This document shows positions 12,892-24,266 of a stretch of DNA of 64,000 nt, in pieces. The stretch is taken from assembly GCA_000469685.2 (NCBI GenBank), contig LS997564.1, positions 30,265,392-30,329,391 on the forward strand, read 5' to 3'. Each line of letters starts with the position of its first letter. The first letter of the stretch is position 1. A program made the position numbers and the translations under genes. The stretch comes from Haemonchus contortus (Eukaryota > Nematoda > Chromadorea > Rhabditida > Trichostrongylidae). Below the pieces are notes generated by a model that saw only the letters and a list, made by a program, of their open reading frames with translations, was not told where the DNA came from and searched no databases.

Positions 12892-13760
12892 AAATTTCTA
12901 ACGCGGACGCCCCGCCCACTGTAGGCGGAGTTCGATCTTGCCAACTGCCATAAGTGTTCCCATGCCGCCGCTTGTACTACTATCGATTTTGAACGCTTTG
13001 GGTCCAGTGGGACAGGAGTTATGAATTTGCGATCTAAAATTTTTATCGCGCACGCCCCGCCCCTTGCAGGCGGAGTCCGCTCCTACTACTTGCCATAGGT
13101 GTTCCCATGCCGCCCCCTGTACTCCTACCGATTTTGAACGCTTTGGGTCCACTGGGACAGGAGTTATGAATTTGCTATCTAAAATTTCTAACGCGCACGC
13201 CCCGCCCCCTGTGGGCGGGGTCCGGTTCTGCCACCTGCCATTAGTGTTCCCATCCTGTTTCCTTCACTATTACCAAGTTTGAATGCTCTGGGTCCAGTGG
13301 AGCAGGAATTATGAATTAGCGACCTAAAATTTCTATCACGCACGCTCCGCCCCCTGTGGGCGGAGTCTAGTCCTGTTACCTACCATAAGTGTTCCCATCA
13401 TGCCTCCTGTACTCCCACCAATTTTCAACGCTCTGGGTCCAGTGGAGCAGGAATTATGAATTAGCGACCTAAAATTTCTATCACGCACGCTCCGCCCCCT
13501 GTGGGCGGAGTCTAGTCCTGTTACCTACCATAAGTGTTCCCATCATGCCTCCTGTACTCCCACCAATTTTCAACGCTCTGGGTCCAGTGAAACAGGAGTT
13601 ATGAGTTCGCGGCCCAAAATTTCTAACGCGCACGCCCCGCCCCCTGTGGGCGGGGTCCGGTTCTGCCACCTGCCATAAGTGTTCCCTTTCTGTCCCCCGT
13701 ACTCCTACCAAATTTGAGCTTTCTAGGTCCGCGGGGACAGGAGTTATGAATTTCCGGTCA
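12892..13760. repeat. Satellite-like tandem array, six copies of a 144-146 bp unit
   Basis: Unit starts can be seen at about 12892, 13036, 13182, 13326, 13470 and 13616 by the recurring AAAATTTCTA(A/T)C(G/A)CGCACG. Each unit carries a GC hairpin (CCCCGCCC-CCTGT-GGGCGGGG in the best copies), then (A)GTGTTCCC and a block ending GGGTCCAGTGG(A/G)(A/G)CAGGA. Units 4 and 5 are nearly identical, so part of the array was amplified recently, while the outer units have diverged. No open frame is conserved between the units. Confidence 0.9.
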
Positions 13761-13772
13761 AACACACACACC

Positions 13773-13806
<34 letters not shown>

Positions 13807-13825
13807 GACACACCAACAGACACAC
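13760..13825. repeat. CA/CACACCGA microsatellite
   Basis: A run of CA dinucleotides interrupted by CCGACA near both ends. It directly abuts the last satellite unit, so array and microsatellite probably form one compound repeat. Confidence 0.95.
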
Positions 13826-14952
13826 TTAGCGAATTATATAATGTAGGATGATTGAACTTCGATAATATTAGTTGAAAATAAAAACAATGATAACAAGGCA
13901 TTAATGAAGAGGCAATAACAACAAAACTAAAACAATAAAAAATAAACAAAAACAATAACAATACTAACAATACCAGAATTTAGTATTCTCAATAGAAGGT
14001 AGTACTAGTTGAAGAAACGACTTGAAGGCAGCGTGATAAAAAGGACTCATAAGTGGAAGCCCCGGAATTAAGGCTGCACCCACTGGGTGTGCAATCAGGT
14101 GACTAAGGATTGTGTAACGTTGCCACAGCAAAAGTGCGCTTACAGAAACGTACTTAGAGCGGAACATTGATCCCTTACACCTCCACATTCCGACCCGCCT
14201 CCAAATGAATGAGTCGACGCTGGTGTGGGGAGTTTGGCTTATTCACAGTAAGACAAGCAGAGATTGGAGAATAGAGAAATTGAAAAACCTGCTGTTAGCA
14301 TCGAAATTCGTGTGAGCGAGGGAAAAAGACAAGAAAGAAAAAGAGGTAAAAAAAGAAAAAAGTAAATGAGTGATGCTCAGGTGGAGTAGTGCGGCGAGGC
14401 GCCGCGACCACACAAATGGTCTGGGGATAGGATCCGGTATCGATATCGTACGTATGTTTCGTCCTTCCGATATCCAATATCATTAAATTGGATGCAGAGT
14501 TTCCTGGGGAAGGAAGACAACACATTTGCATATCGACTAGCACCTACCTCCAGAAGGTTACATAAATTAAATACGCAATTCAAGGTCACTACGATTTTGA
14601 ATGCGAGCTGGACGCATGGGTGCTTTCCCAAACAGAACTAATCAGCTCTAAAACATAACTCCCCTTTTTTTACTAGAGATCCATCCCAACCAATTTCAAT
14701 AGGATGATTGCAAGTGTGTCACTGAAATCGATTACATAGCAAAAACTTTATTCAACAGAAGTTGACCAAAATTTTGAGGTCATCACCTAGAGCAGCTGGC
14801 AGACTAGAGAAGGCTCCTAAGAATTCATTCCAGCATTGAGTTGTGGTTTTTGCACCGTAACTCGTCTGTACCACCTCTTTCAAGGACCTTATTAGGTACA
14901 TTTTCAATCGTTACCTAGTGACAATGAACTATTGACTCTGGTGCCCCCTCCA
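13826..14952. other. Non-coding stretch between the satellite and the TIR element
   Basis: AT-rich, with purine-rich AAAACAATAA-type simple sequence at 13880-13975 and an AAGAAAAAGAGG tract at 14325-14365. No splice-supported exon was found on either strand. Confidence 0.4.
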
Positions 14953-15755
14953 CTTAAAGGCACTGTTCACGAAAAAATGGTTTAGGAGATTTGCACATGG
15001 TTTGAATTCGACGCCCCCTCTGATACCATTTATGCAGGAATGAGGTCGGAAAACGGTCCGGATAGGGCACAATAAGGGGCCGGAGAGTGAGCCACGGTCG
15101 CCCTCCGCCCCTCGCTAGGCTGACTACGAAATCTAATTGCCGTTCATCACTTTCGCATTGGAGCGAAGTTGGTGAAAAATCGATAAGCTGGTTTGCAAAT
15201 TGCCAGAGTCTGCCAGTCAGATTGTCAGGCAAATTTGGTGTGTTGTCTGCTATTGCAGACATTGCGTCGCCTTCGTGTACTCGCCCGAACACTCCCTCAA
15301 TCGCCCTTCTTCCAATGTGAAACTCGTCCAACCCCCCCCCCCCCTTTTCAGCTCTTTTTTGACCCTTTGTAATTCTTTTTGTTCATCGTTTTTTGCGCTT
15401 TTTTCGTTGTTATCGCTTTATTCTAGAGTAGTTCTATCAATTCCCGTCAGGAAGGGTATCCTAAATTTATCGTTAAGGGTGCCTTTAAGAAACCTACTTC
15501 CTTATGACCGTGCATCTACCCACACCGTTAGACAAGCTGTGCTCGCTGCCTCAGTGACAAGACGAACCTATCCGAAATAATAATATAAGGAAATGGCAAA
15601 AAATGATTTCATGAAGTGACCCTGATCGAAAAAGTGTCACTAAACAAGGAGGGGCAAAGGGAGGACATTAAGGCATAGTTCATGCTTGAAATTATGACCA
15701 AGCAGCGTCAAAAACTGGTTACCCCCAAATCATCGTGAAATGGGCCTGTAGAAAG
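14953..15755. mobile_element. Short TIR element, copy A (oldest-looking)
   Basis: The left end CTTAAAGGCACTGTTCACGA (about 14953) matches, in inverted and degenerate form, the right end near 15722-15755 (ATCATCGTGAAATGGGCC). The same terminal motif bounds the elements at 27397-27936 and 48130-48646. A 125-codon minus-strand open frame starts at 15331 and stops inside the left terminus. A poly-C run sits at 15332-15345. No transposase motif was recognised, so this is probably a non-autonomous DNA transposon. Confidence 0.55.
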
Positions 15756-17091
15756 TATTCCACGTTAATTATAGCTACCATTTTTCTATAGAGTTACCGG
15801 ACCGCTAAGGTAATCCTCCTACTGTAATGATCTGCTAGTTTCGGTGCGGATTTAGAATGAAGCAGTACAAAACGATCGAAACAGTGCCGATGGAAAGTTG
15901 TAACAATCTTCTTCTTTTCTCACAAGAAATCGAGACAAAGGTCGAAAATTTCTCCCTATTGAATATCAATACAAATGTGGATTAATGAACTGTTTGACTT
16001 GATGTTCTTGCTCACAAATTTCCATCTTTTCGAGGCTTGTGTAACAGTATATGAAGTAAAGGGCCATACCGTCAGCCTAATTAAGCTTATATACGAACAT
16101 TGTGAAGAGTTCGAAAAAGCCAACAATCCAGTGAGAAGAAGATTATAGGGATGGTTCAATAGGTGGTTCAATAGGGTTGATACAACCTTCACAAGGAAAA
16201 TCATCCAATCGCTCTTCATCTATCTTTCAGTGATAAGATGATAAGATGACCAGTAAACTTCAAGAAAACGAGGACGACGAAATTCAGTGAGTTCCACCTT
16301 TAATTGCGTATAATTCGAGTTACATTCAAACATTCGCCGATTCACACATCAAATGAGCGGGGATTCCAAACGAAAACAGACTTTGAATGGGGTGTGTGAG
16401 CGAGATCTGTCCTAGAACCGGTTTCGATCCCATTCAGGAACCTCTTTCAACAACAAAAGCAATGGATATGTAACCACTAACGACGACATTTGGGTTGTGG
16501 GGAAATAAAAACAAACACACTCACTGCTGGATCGTCCTAACCTCGAACCCCCACCGAGAAAATTGATCGATAAGCAGATCGCCATTAAAGTAAGGTAGAG
16601 CTCATCCACTGACACCCACCCATTCATCTGAGGCCTGTTAGCTGGTTGTTCCGCGGATTATGAAATTGGGAAAAATGGTTACGGGTTGTTGCACAATAGG
16701 CGCAGTAAAAATTCAAGACAAGTTGGCGACAAGGCTCATTTCCACTTTTTTTTGTCGCGTGCGACGGGAAGACTTTCGCACGCGGCATTTGCGGCATCCC
16801 GTAAAACCAGTTTTCTTTCCAATTTGCAAAAAAAAAAACACTGTTATTAGGCAGAAATATTGTTGTCAAGCGTTATTAGCGCTGTTATTAAGCGAGTCGA
16901 CTTATTTAGCGTGAACATAGGAAATAAAATTATTAGATACAACGTCGTATAATAAAGTGTCTCTAAGGCATGAGAAGGAGTGTTTTGGGAACAATATTGA
17001 GGATGTTATTTTATGTTCAATGCGATTACAATTCAGAAGGGTTTCAGGTGAAGAGTGGAAGGATAAAGCCTTCGGTGTCAATATTTCTTTT
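15756..17091. other. AT-rich intergenic sequence
   Basis: Nothing with coding support. The open frames here lack acceptors or donors and have a low-complexity hydrophobic composition. Confidence 0.4.
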
Positions 17092-17335
17092 TTGGGGTGC
17101 GCCCCACATCCGACTCCTATTCAGTATCGTCTACGGCGGTTTAAATGTGTATGCGTCGTATACAATGATTTGCGGTGACCAGCCAATCTACAATCCTGTG
17201 CTTTTATCCTCTCAGATGAGTCTGGTACCAAATAACCAAGCCCGGAGTGATGGAAGGGTCGGTTGGTCGAGGCGGATCCAGGATTGGAACTATGAACCAT
17301 GGGTGAGTGAATGAAAGCCACTTGCCACGACACCC
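17092..17335 (-). mobile_element. tRNA-derived SINE copy
   Basis: Same orientation and same block order as the copy at 52018-52300: GCGCCCCACATCCGACTCC, ATTCAGTATCG, GTGCTTTTATCCTC(T/C)CAGA, GAGTCTGGTACCAA and GATGGAAGG. It ends on the right in a decayed tRNA-like head that contains a B-box relic (GATTGGAACTATGAACCATG). Confidence 0.7.
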
Positions 17336-18164
17336 CCTCTGCCGTCAGGAATTCGAATACAGAAAGCTATCAGTGTCAGATTTGAGATGAAGGAGTATCT
17401 CTCTTGCATAAACGGCATCCGGCTTCGCGATATTTCTAGGTTCTGGTCATCCTTTACTTAACATTGAAAGATTCTTGTAATATCGCTCTGGAGGGGTTAG
17501 CGACTGCGTTGATACAGGAGAAAAAAAGAAATCACACAATTTAGGCATAATAGGTTCATTTAATTATTTTATTTTATTTAATTATTCGATTCAATTATTT
17601 TGATTAATTAAAATTGATAAATGAAGGAGAATCAGATAGGAGAAAGTAGGCCTGCATAGACGAAGACAGTAGGCCGGTAGATGTCGTGAGAATATCATAT
17701 TCAACGACAAAAATTTCGGATGTAAAGAATGAATTGGATATCGATCGACGGGGAGTGCGTGGCTAACGAAGGCTTTTTTGTTATTCGTTTCAACATCAAA
17801 TACTGATGTCACCATACAGACAATAGCGATGAAATGGCGCTACTCATGCTAAACCCTCCAGCTCAGACAAAATCGTAATCAAAGCGAAACCACCTGGATA
17901 AACAGACGTGGAGGCAAATTTTTTTCTAAAAAATGTATTTCAATGAAAAAAGCAAAAATGGTTGCTGTCTGCAAAAGCCGGCCCTTTTGCGATGGCCGTG
18001 GACTACTGAATCCGGTTGTTGCTAGTTACTACGACAAACATTTTTAACTGTACACTCAAGCTTCTTTCTCCCCCTCCTCCTCCCCACACCGTGTTTAAAG
18101 CACCTACGCTTGGTATAAAGCAGTATAAAACAAAGTTACTACAACAACTAGTGAGTTGGTTGTC
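17336..18164. other. AT-rich intergenic sequence
   Basis: Contains an A/T simple-sequence patch at 17540-17615 (repeated TTATT and AATTA). No gene was seen. Confidence 0.4.
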
Positions 18165-18445
18165 GGTGAAGGTGGTCTAATGACAAATAGTGTACTGCCA
18201 CATACGCATGGTACGAGGATCGAATTCTGGGTCGATATCCGCCTAGGCCAACAGGCCTTCCATACCTCCGAGGCCAGTTAATTAGTACCAGACCAGTCTA
18301 AGAGAACAGAAGCAGTGACTTGTACATCGACCTTCCAGTGCAAGGCATTCTATAGGCCCCATACACATTCAAAACGCCACTACGATTCTGAATAGAAGTC
18401 ATATGCATAGGACATCCCAAGAACGGGATTGATATATGCTAAAGT
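18165..18445 (+). mobile_element. tRNA-derived SINE copy
   Basis: Plus-strand copy of the family seen at 52018-52300. The tRNA-like head is at the left, with a B-box-like GAGGATCGAATTCTG near 18215-18229. It is followed by the family blocks TCGATATCCGCCTAGGCC, GGCCTTCCATACCTCC, GTACCAGAC, CACTACGATTCTGAATAGAA and the tail GGGATTGATATATGC. Confidence 0.75.
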
Positions 18446-21400
18446 CTTCATCCTTTCTTGAGCAAGAGCAAGACAAAATTTAGAATTTCCCTTTTTTCGC
18501 ATGATTATGAATATCATGGGAGATTCCCTTCAATTCAATTAAAGAAATCGTTATTATTGTTAGTAGCTTTTACCATGATAGCACCTTCTACGAATCGATG
18601 GCAGATGTTGAATAGCAAAAGCGAGGATTATGAACATTATGTGTAGGAAATCAAATTCACTGTTCACAACGGAAAATCGAACAAAACAAGCTCCCAAACA
18701 CCATCGAGCCTGGCAAGTCGTGCTCATTTCAGTGTTTGGGGAGCTTTCCTTGAATATGATTTCAACCTTAACGATGGCGATGGCTATCTTCAAAAACCAT
18801 CCGATGTCAAAAATTCACCTTGCCGTAGTGCTCTTACAGATTGGGTGATAAAGCGACCGCATTTGACCACTTACGCCTTTGTCAATCTAGTACAGACAAA
18901 AATGTTTGTGAAGACAGATAAAGAAAGAGGAGGGAAGGTACAGACTGGGTCACCCGTCCAACTGGGTGAAAATATCGAGATGAATCACAAATAGGGTGAC
19001 TTATCGCGACTGTTTTCACCATAGGACTGACGTCTTTATCAAAGGTCACATCTTGTACTTTCAAGTTCCCGGAACAGTGTAGTCTTATCTCTGATAGAGA
19101 AGTGTTCTGAGGAAAACTGCTGCTGTCACTGATTTTGACAGGAAATCGGATCACACATTGCATGCACGGCATGAAGCAGACCTGGTTTTTTCGTATATTC
19201 GCACCCGATGCAGTCTTATGGTGTGGGAAATTGTTTTAACTGAAACAATGGGGAAAGGCTAAGTCTAGGTTCGATAAAGATTGCTAGAGGCTTTTTCGAA
19301 TAGGCCGTGCTTTCGGTGCGATTCGATCTTGACCAGCGTTGTCGTTACAAGATAGCGATCCGGTTTCGCCACATGCATGACTTTTGAAAATTCACCGATG
19401 GAAGATTCGCAAGACGGAACTGGGTCTCCGTTCTTGGATGCACTTATCCATTCTTGAGCCTCCCAATCGCTGTTTTCCGGTTTCCGATTTCCGATCCGTT
19501 TCCGGATTCTGTAAGATTCGTAGACATCAAGCAGCTGAGCTACTATGGAGGCTGCTAGCTGAAGCTGATATGGTGATGACCGTTGGACCAAGGCGGTTAT
19601 TTAGTGTTTCCCTCGAGGCGTCAAACGAGTACCAGGACCGCCGCCAGCGCGATAATCAGGCTTCTTCACGAAAACTTTAGACCAAGGGTATGGTTCTGGC
19701 CCCTCGAACGAGGTTGATTCATTGGACTATTCTGGCTCACGCCGGGACGATTGGATATTTTACTCGCGCCCCGCTTGAAAAAATCGATGATCAACAACGG
19801 ACAGACAACAGTGCTATGCATATTGTATACTGTTTATTGTTTACTACGTTATAAAATCAATGCCGTCCATTGTGGGAAAAACAAACGGGTGGAAATAGCA
19901 TAAGCAGAGCGAGAAGAAAAGAAACTAGACAATGTAGAAAAAAGCGATTTCCAAAATAATCCGACTCGAGTTAATGTTTTCTCGTGGCTACAATGATATC
20001 GGATAAGAACACGTAGTTTGGCGACCTCATTGAACCGAATTCCAGGTCCATGGTTTCAAGAACTACAAGAGTGAGGCGCTGTCAAATACACGAAACCTCC
20101 AAGGAGTACCAAACCTTTTCAATGAAGGATGTGCTGGAGACCTATATCGTGGGGTTCTTTGGAATGAGAGCAGTCGATGGGAGGAAGAAATTTTTTGAAG
20201 CCGCCCAGAGTTAAGTCAGACACGCTAGTTATAGAAATTAATTAACTTCAGTACTCATGTTCTGCGTCTATTTGTCGAACGATACGTAAAGACTAAACCA
20301 ATGCCTTACCGTTTTGCCTGAGGGTGGAGTAAATGCGGTGGGCGGGGCTCGTGTAGTGTAAGGAAATACAAGCCGGTACAGGAAGTACAGGAAATACAAT
20401 ACAATCGGTACATATTTGATGTGCTGCTGATTTAAAAGCCAATGACGTTTCTTATCATGTGCACGATCTCCGGAACAAGTGTGAAATGGTGATAAAAAAC
20501 GAAAGGAGTCATGACGGCTAGGCTGGTTCTGGCTGGTTGGCCGCTTGGGTGGTCGTTGTTGCCTATGCGAGCAGCGCTGATCAAACAAACAATGATAAAC
20601 GTGGTGTTTCACTGAATACGTAGGCACCGTTGTGTCAACAAACCACCAATATCCACTTTGAAGACCACCAATTCGAGCAGTTACGGCTAAGAGCTTGACC
20701 TCTCTCTGACCGGTGGAAACCGAGGAATTTCAGTGGACAGGGAGGGGGGGATGGGGACTTTGGGCGGATTCTGCTGTATTCACAAGGAGACATTGTCCAA
20801 AAAAATGAAAAATGGATGGTAAGATGCGATTCCTCACCTGGAATAATGTTTGGAGGGGTCAGTCTCTGCTAAAGCACGGGAGCAGAAGTAAAGTGTTGAT
20901 TAGCATGGATGAGCGTTCCGGCTTATGAGCTAAATTTCCTTCTCCCTCATCCTAGAACCCTTCGGGAGGCTCTTGCGTCTCGAAAGTATCTGGAAGTTAA
21001 GCTTGCTTTTGGATTTTCTTCAGATCTGTCTGCAAAAGGCGCAGCTACTACGGCGGGGTAGAATACTGTCTCTCATATGATGTGATTTCTCAAGCTACTT
21101 TCTTTACCAGTTGAAAAATTTACGCGATTCTTATCAGCTTTCTGAAGGAAAGTTTCGGAAGGAACTTGAACACATTTCTGTTCTTTTTGAACACCGTCAC
21201 TCATCCATTACACTACCTGAACCCCATTACCTTGACCTTACGTCAGCTGCTTTGCAGTATGTTTACCAAGACTTATCAGCACTTATCAGTATCAAATATA
21301 ACATCAAAGAACATTTGTTTGTCAGTACACCTAGAATAACTTTTCTCATAGCAACTTCCGATGATGACCAGCAGTAAACAAGGCAAAATAATAGAGATCA

Positions 21401-23887
21401 AGGAGTTACCACAAAAATGACAAATGGATAGAGTATAAGTGAGGATTCTTGATATGAGGAAGCCAGTCTTCTGCCCCGTGGTAGCTGTGCCTTTCACCAG
21501 TGACTCATCCGAAGAACATCCAAAAGGAAACCTCACTTTCAGATACGTTCGAAGAGGAGGAGGTTGGTAAGATGGGAAGAAATGACAAATCATTGAAAAA
21601 GTAGTCCTTATCGGTGTCAGACTCACAGCGATCTGGAGCTTGTTGAGAGAGATCCTATTTAGGTGTTGGTAGTGATATTCAGACATTGTTATAGGTAATG
21701 AACTAGTACGGTAAAAATCCTACCAGACCTTTGTATATCGAAAGAATGCGATGAGTCTTGGAATACTTGATTCAATGGTTCTCAGCTACGGGTTATCAGG
21801 TACAGAAGCCGAAATCAGTGCAGTGGATCCTACCTCCGATCGATAGACTCTAAAAGAAAGGAAATGGAGTGTCTGAGAGTAAACGGCGGTGAGGTTCAGA
21901 GACATGCACCAGACTGAGTGAGAGCGGTTGGTGGGCCTGTCACCTCGGCGACCATTGAACAGCTATTGTTCGTCTTGACATAAGGCTCCACTTGCCTTCA
22001 TCGAGTGTTTGCATGACATCATTGAGCAAAAGGAGTTCGAAAGAGCCAAAAATCAGAAAATCACCGATCACAACAGACGAGTAAGGAGGGAAATCGTTTC
22101 GAGCTCAAGGAAAGAACTGTTCTCTCTTCAAAAGCCCTGATACTGGTCTATAATTCTTCTAACCATGAATAAGATTCAGAAGTCTCATAAATGTGGCCTT
22201 TTATTATTTTCTGCTGTGCAAGCTCTGTTCTAGGTACTACAGTTACAAATAGCAATGTGCTAAGTGCTTAAAAGTCGCCATTATTAGTGGATATAACTGG
22301 TAGAAATGGTTGGAAATACATTTGTATTTCCTTTCTTAAAAAGAAGTTGACCATCAGAATACTCCATGTCATGAGGTTTTCGGTCATTGGTCTCCCTTCA
22401 CTTTTCTTGCTGGCTATCAGATCACTGATAGGGCTATCAGGTCCTCAGTAGTTGGCCTTCCTTTTCTATTTTTGGTCGTCGATTACTGATACCACAGGAT
22501 GTTATGCCCAGCGCTCTTGCAAAAGGAATACATCACACTTGACGGAGTTTCGGGAGTTAGAGCTCTTGGTTACAATTCTGACCTACTGGTCAACATAATC
22601 AGAGTCCAGGAGCACTTGAACTCACCAACATTATTAAGCTGTTCCTTAGAGAAATAATGTCAAGAAATCTCACCAGATAACGAAGATATGAAGATGGAAT
22701 TGGCACCATAAATCATTCAGAAACAAGAGAAACGGTGTGTCGTCTCTGAAAAAATACAAAAAATTATGAGCTAATCGACTCCAAGAACTCCTGAGCTCTG
22801 ATTATGTTAATTTTCAGTTTCAGTTGTTCAAGATTGTAACTGAGAGCTTTAATTCTCAAAACTCCACCAAGTGAGATGTATTTGGTGGCTTCATCTTCAC
22901 AGCTGATCAATTCGAACTACAGTACATAAGAACAATCTTTTACTAGTAGTGGCCTCTTGAGTAAATGGAACCACTGACCAGAAGACTATCCTGGGATCTG
23001 GCACTTCTCGGGCGAACTGCTTACCAACTCGTCATAGCTGTATACTATAGATATGGCCTCGAGATATTCATCCACGCCTTCGCGATTTAACTAACAGCCC
23101 ATCATTCCCATGATCGGTAGAATGCTGAACATACTTGAACATCGGCTGATTCGCGTATGTCAGCAAAGCTCATTCAGATGAATTAGTTCCCTACCTACAT
23201 AATCCACGGTCGACAGCATTGCTGTTCTGCAAGTAATACGAAGATGCCTCAAGTTCATCCATACATTTTATTTACTAGTCATAACTATGATATTTTTCGG
23301 CACTCTTCATTTTTGAAGAAGGACTTGAGTGAGTCAGTTTAGGAGTAAGAGCTAATCCAGAATATTGTAGGACGAATAAGTCTCTGTTGCAGGACAGAAC
23401 TGTCCCGCGCTCACCATTACTAGGTACTCCTTTTTCAAGATTAATGGACTGCATCCAATGAATAGAGATGCAATGCTAAGTCTTATTTCGAAAAGCTGGT
23501 CTTTCTAGCTGTAAAAGTGTTCCGGCTCTGCCCACCATGACACTCGCTCCGCCCTCTGATGACGGCTGAATCTTTCCACAAAAAAAGTTTTATTGTGTAC
23601 TATCTGAAGCTCCTCGACTTTTTGGAGGATGGGTGCCACTTTGGTAATAAATAATAATGTATAAAATAAGTAATAAGTATATAAGTAAAATAAGTATATA
23701 AATAATAATGTTTTATAGTGTCGGACCCCACAAACCAAAGAAAAAAAACTGTGTATGCCAACAGAGTGTTACGGAATCTGTGGCAGATGGGCCATGTTTG
23801 TCAATCTGACAAAGAAAGGACCTCGTTTCCGAGGGGAGTCAAGGGGTTCCAACGATTGCACTACATAATTGCATGTTTGAATCTTAC
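18446..23887. other. Long gene-poor stretch
   Basis: No gene could be built. Minus-strand open frames at 19591-19265 (contains QLAASIVAQLLDVYESYR) and 21686-21276 (contains ATTGQKTGFLISRILTYT) look weakly coding. The second has a possible exon at about 21656-21630 (ISLNKLQIA followed by a GTGAGT donor). They could be distal exons of the minus-strand candidate that starts at 24145. TTATCAG and CTATCAG motifs recur at 21265-21295 and 22390-22500. AT simple sequence occurs at 23645-23712. Confidence 0.35.
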
Positions 23888-24145
23888 CTGTTCATATTGA
23901 GAGCTTCTCAGATTGGCGCTCACGTAGGTTGGAGGTGTGAATTGTGTTTGTCTCAGCGAGAGCAACCTGGGAGATCTTACAGACAAGGACATCTTCACTG
24001 ACGCGATACTTGATGGCGCATGTGTGGGTGGCTCAAGAGGACTTCTTGCAGAGGAGATGAGGTAAGCAGTTGACGTGATAAAAGCAAAATTACGACCTGA
24101 ACATATCAATTGTTTGCTATTCACTTCAGTATATCTCAATTTCAT
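23888..24145 (-). CDS. Candidate first exon of an unrecognised minus-strand gene
   Basis: An 86-codon frame from the ATG at 24145 runs into a consensus donor (GAACAG|GTAAGA at 23888/23887). It is rich in Ser, Pro and Thr (SARSPLEPPTHAPSSIASVK, LSLRQTQFTPPTYVSANLR). It begins only 122 bp from, and diverges from, the maelstrom-like start at 24267, so the two could share a bidirectional promoter. No family was recognised and no downstream exon was fixed; it may be chance. Confidence 0.3.
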
Positions 24146-24266
24146 TCCACCGCTATTGGTGATCGGTTTGTTATCGACGATAGATCTGCATTGTTACGTA
24201 AGTCCGTTCAACTTGTTTTTCAACAGTACCTCGTTGAGCGTCGTCTGAACTAATGAAATAACACAG

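Noticed and set aside
14954..15331. 125-codon minus-strand frame as a host gene
   Set aside because: It is contained in TIR element copy A and its stop codon lies in the terminal repeat.
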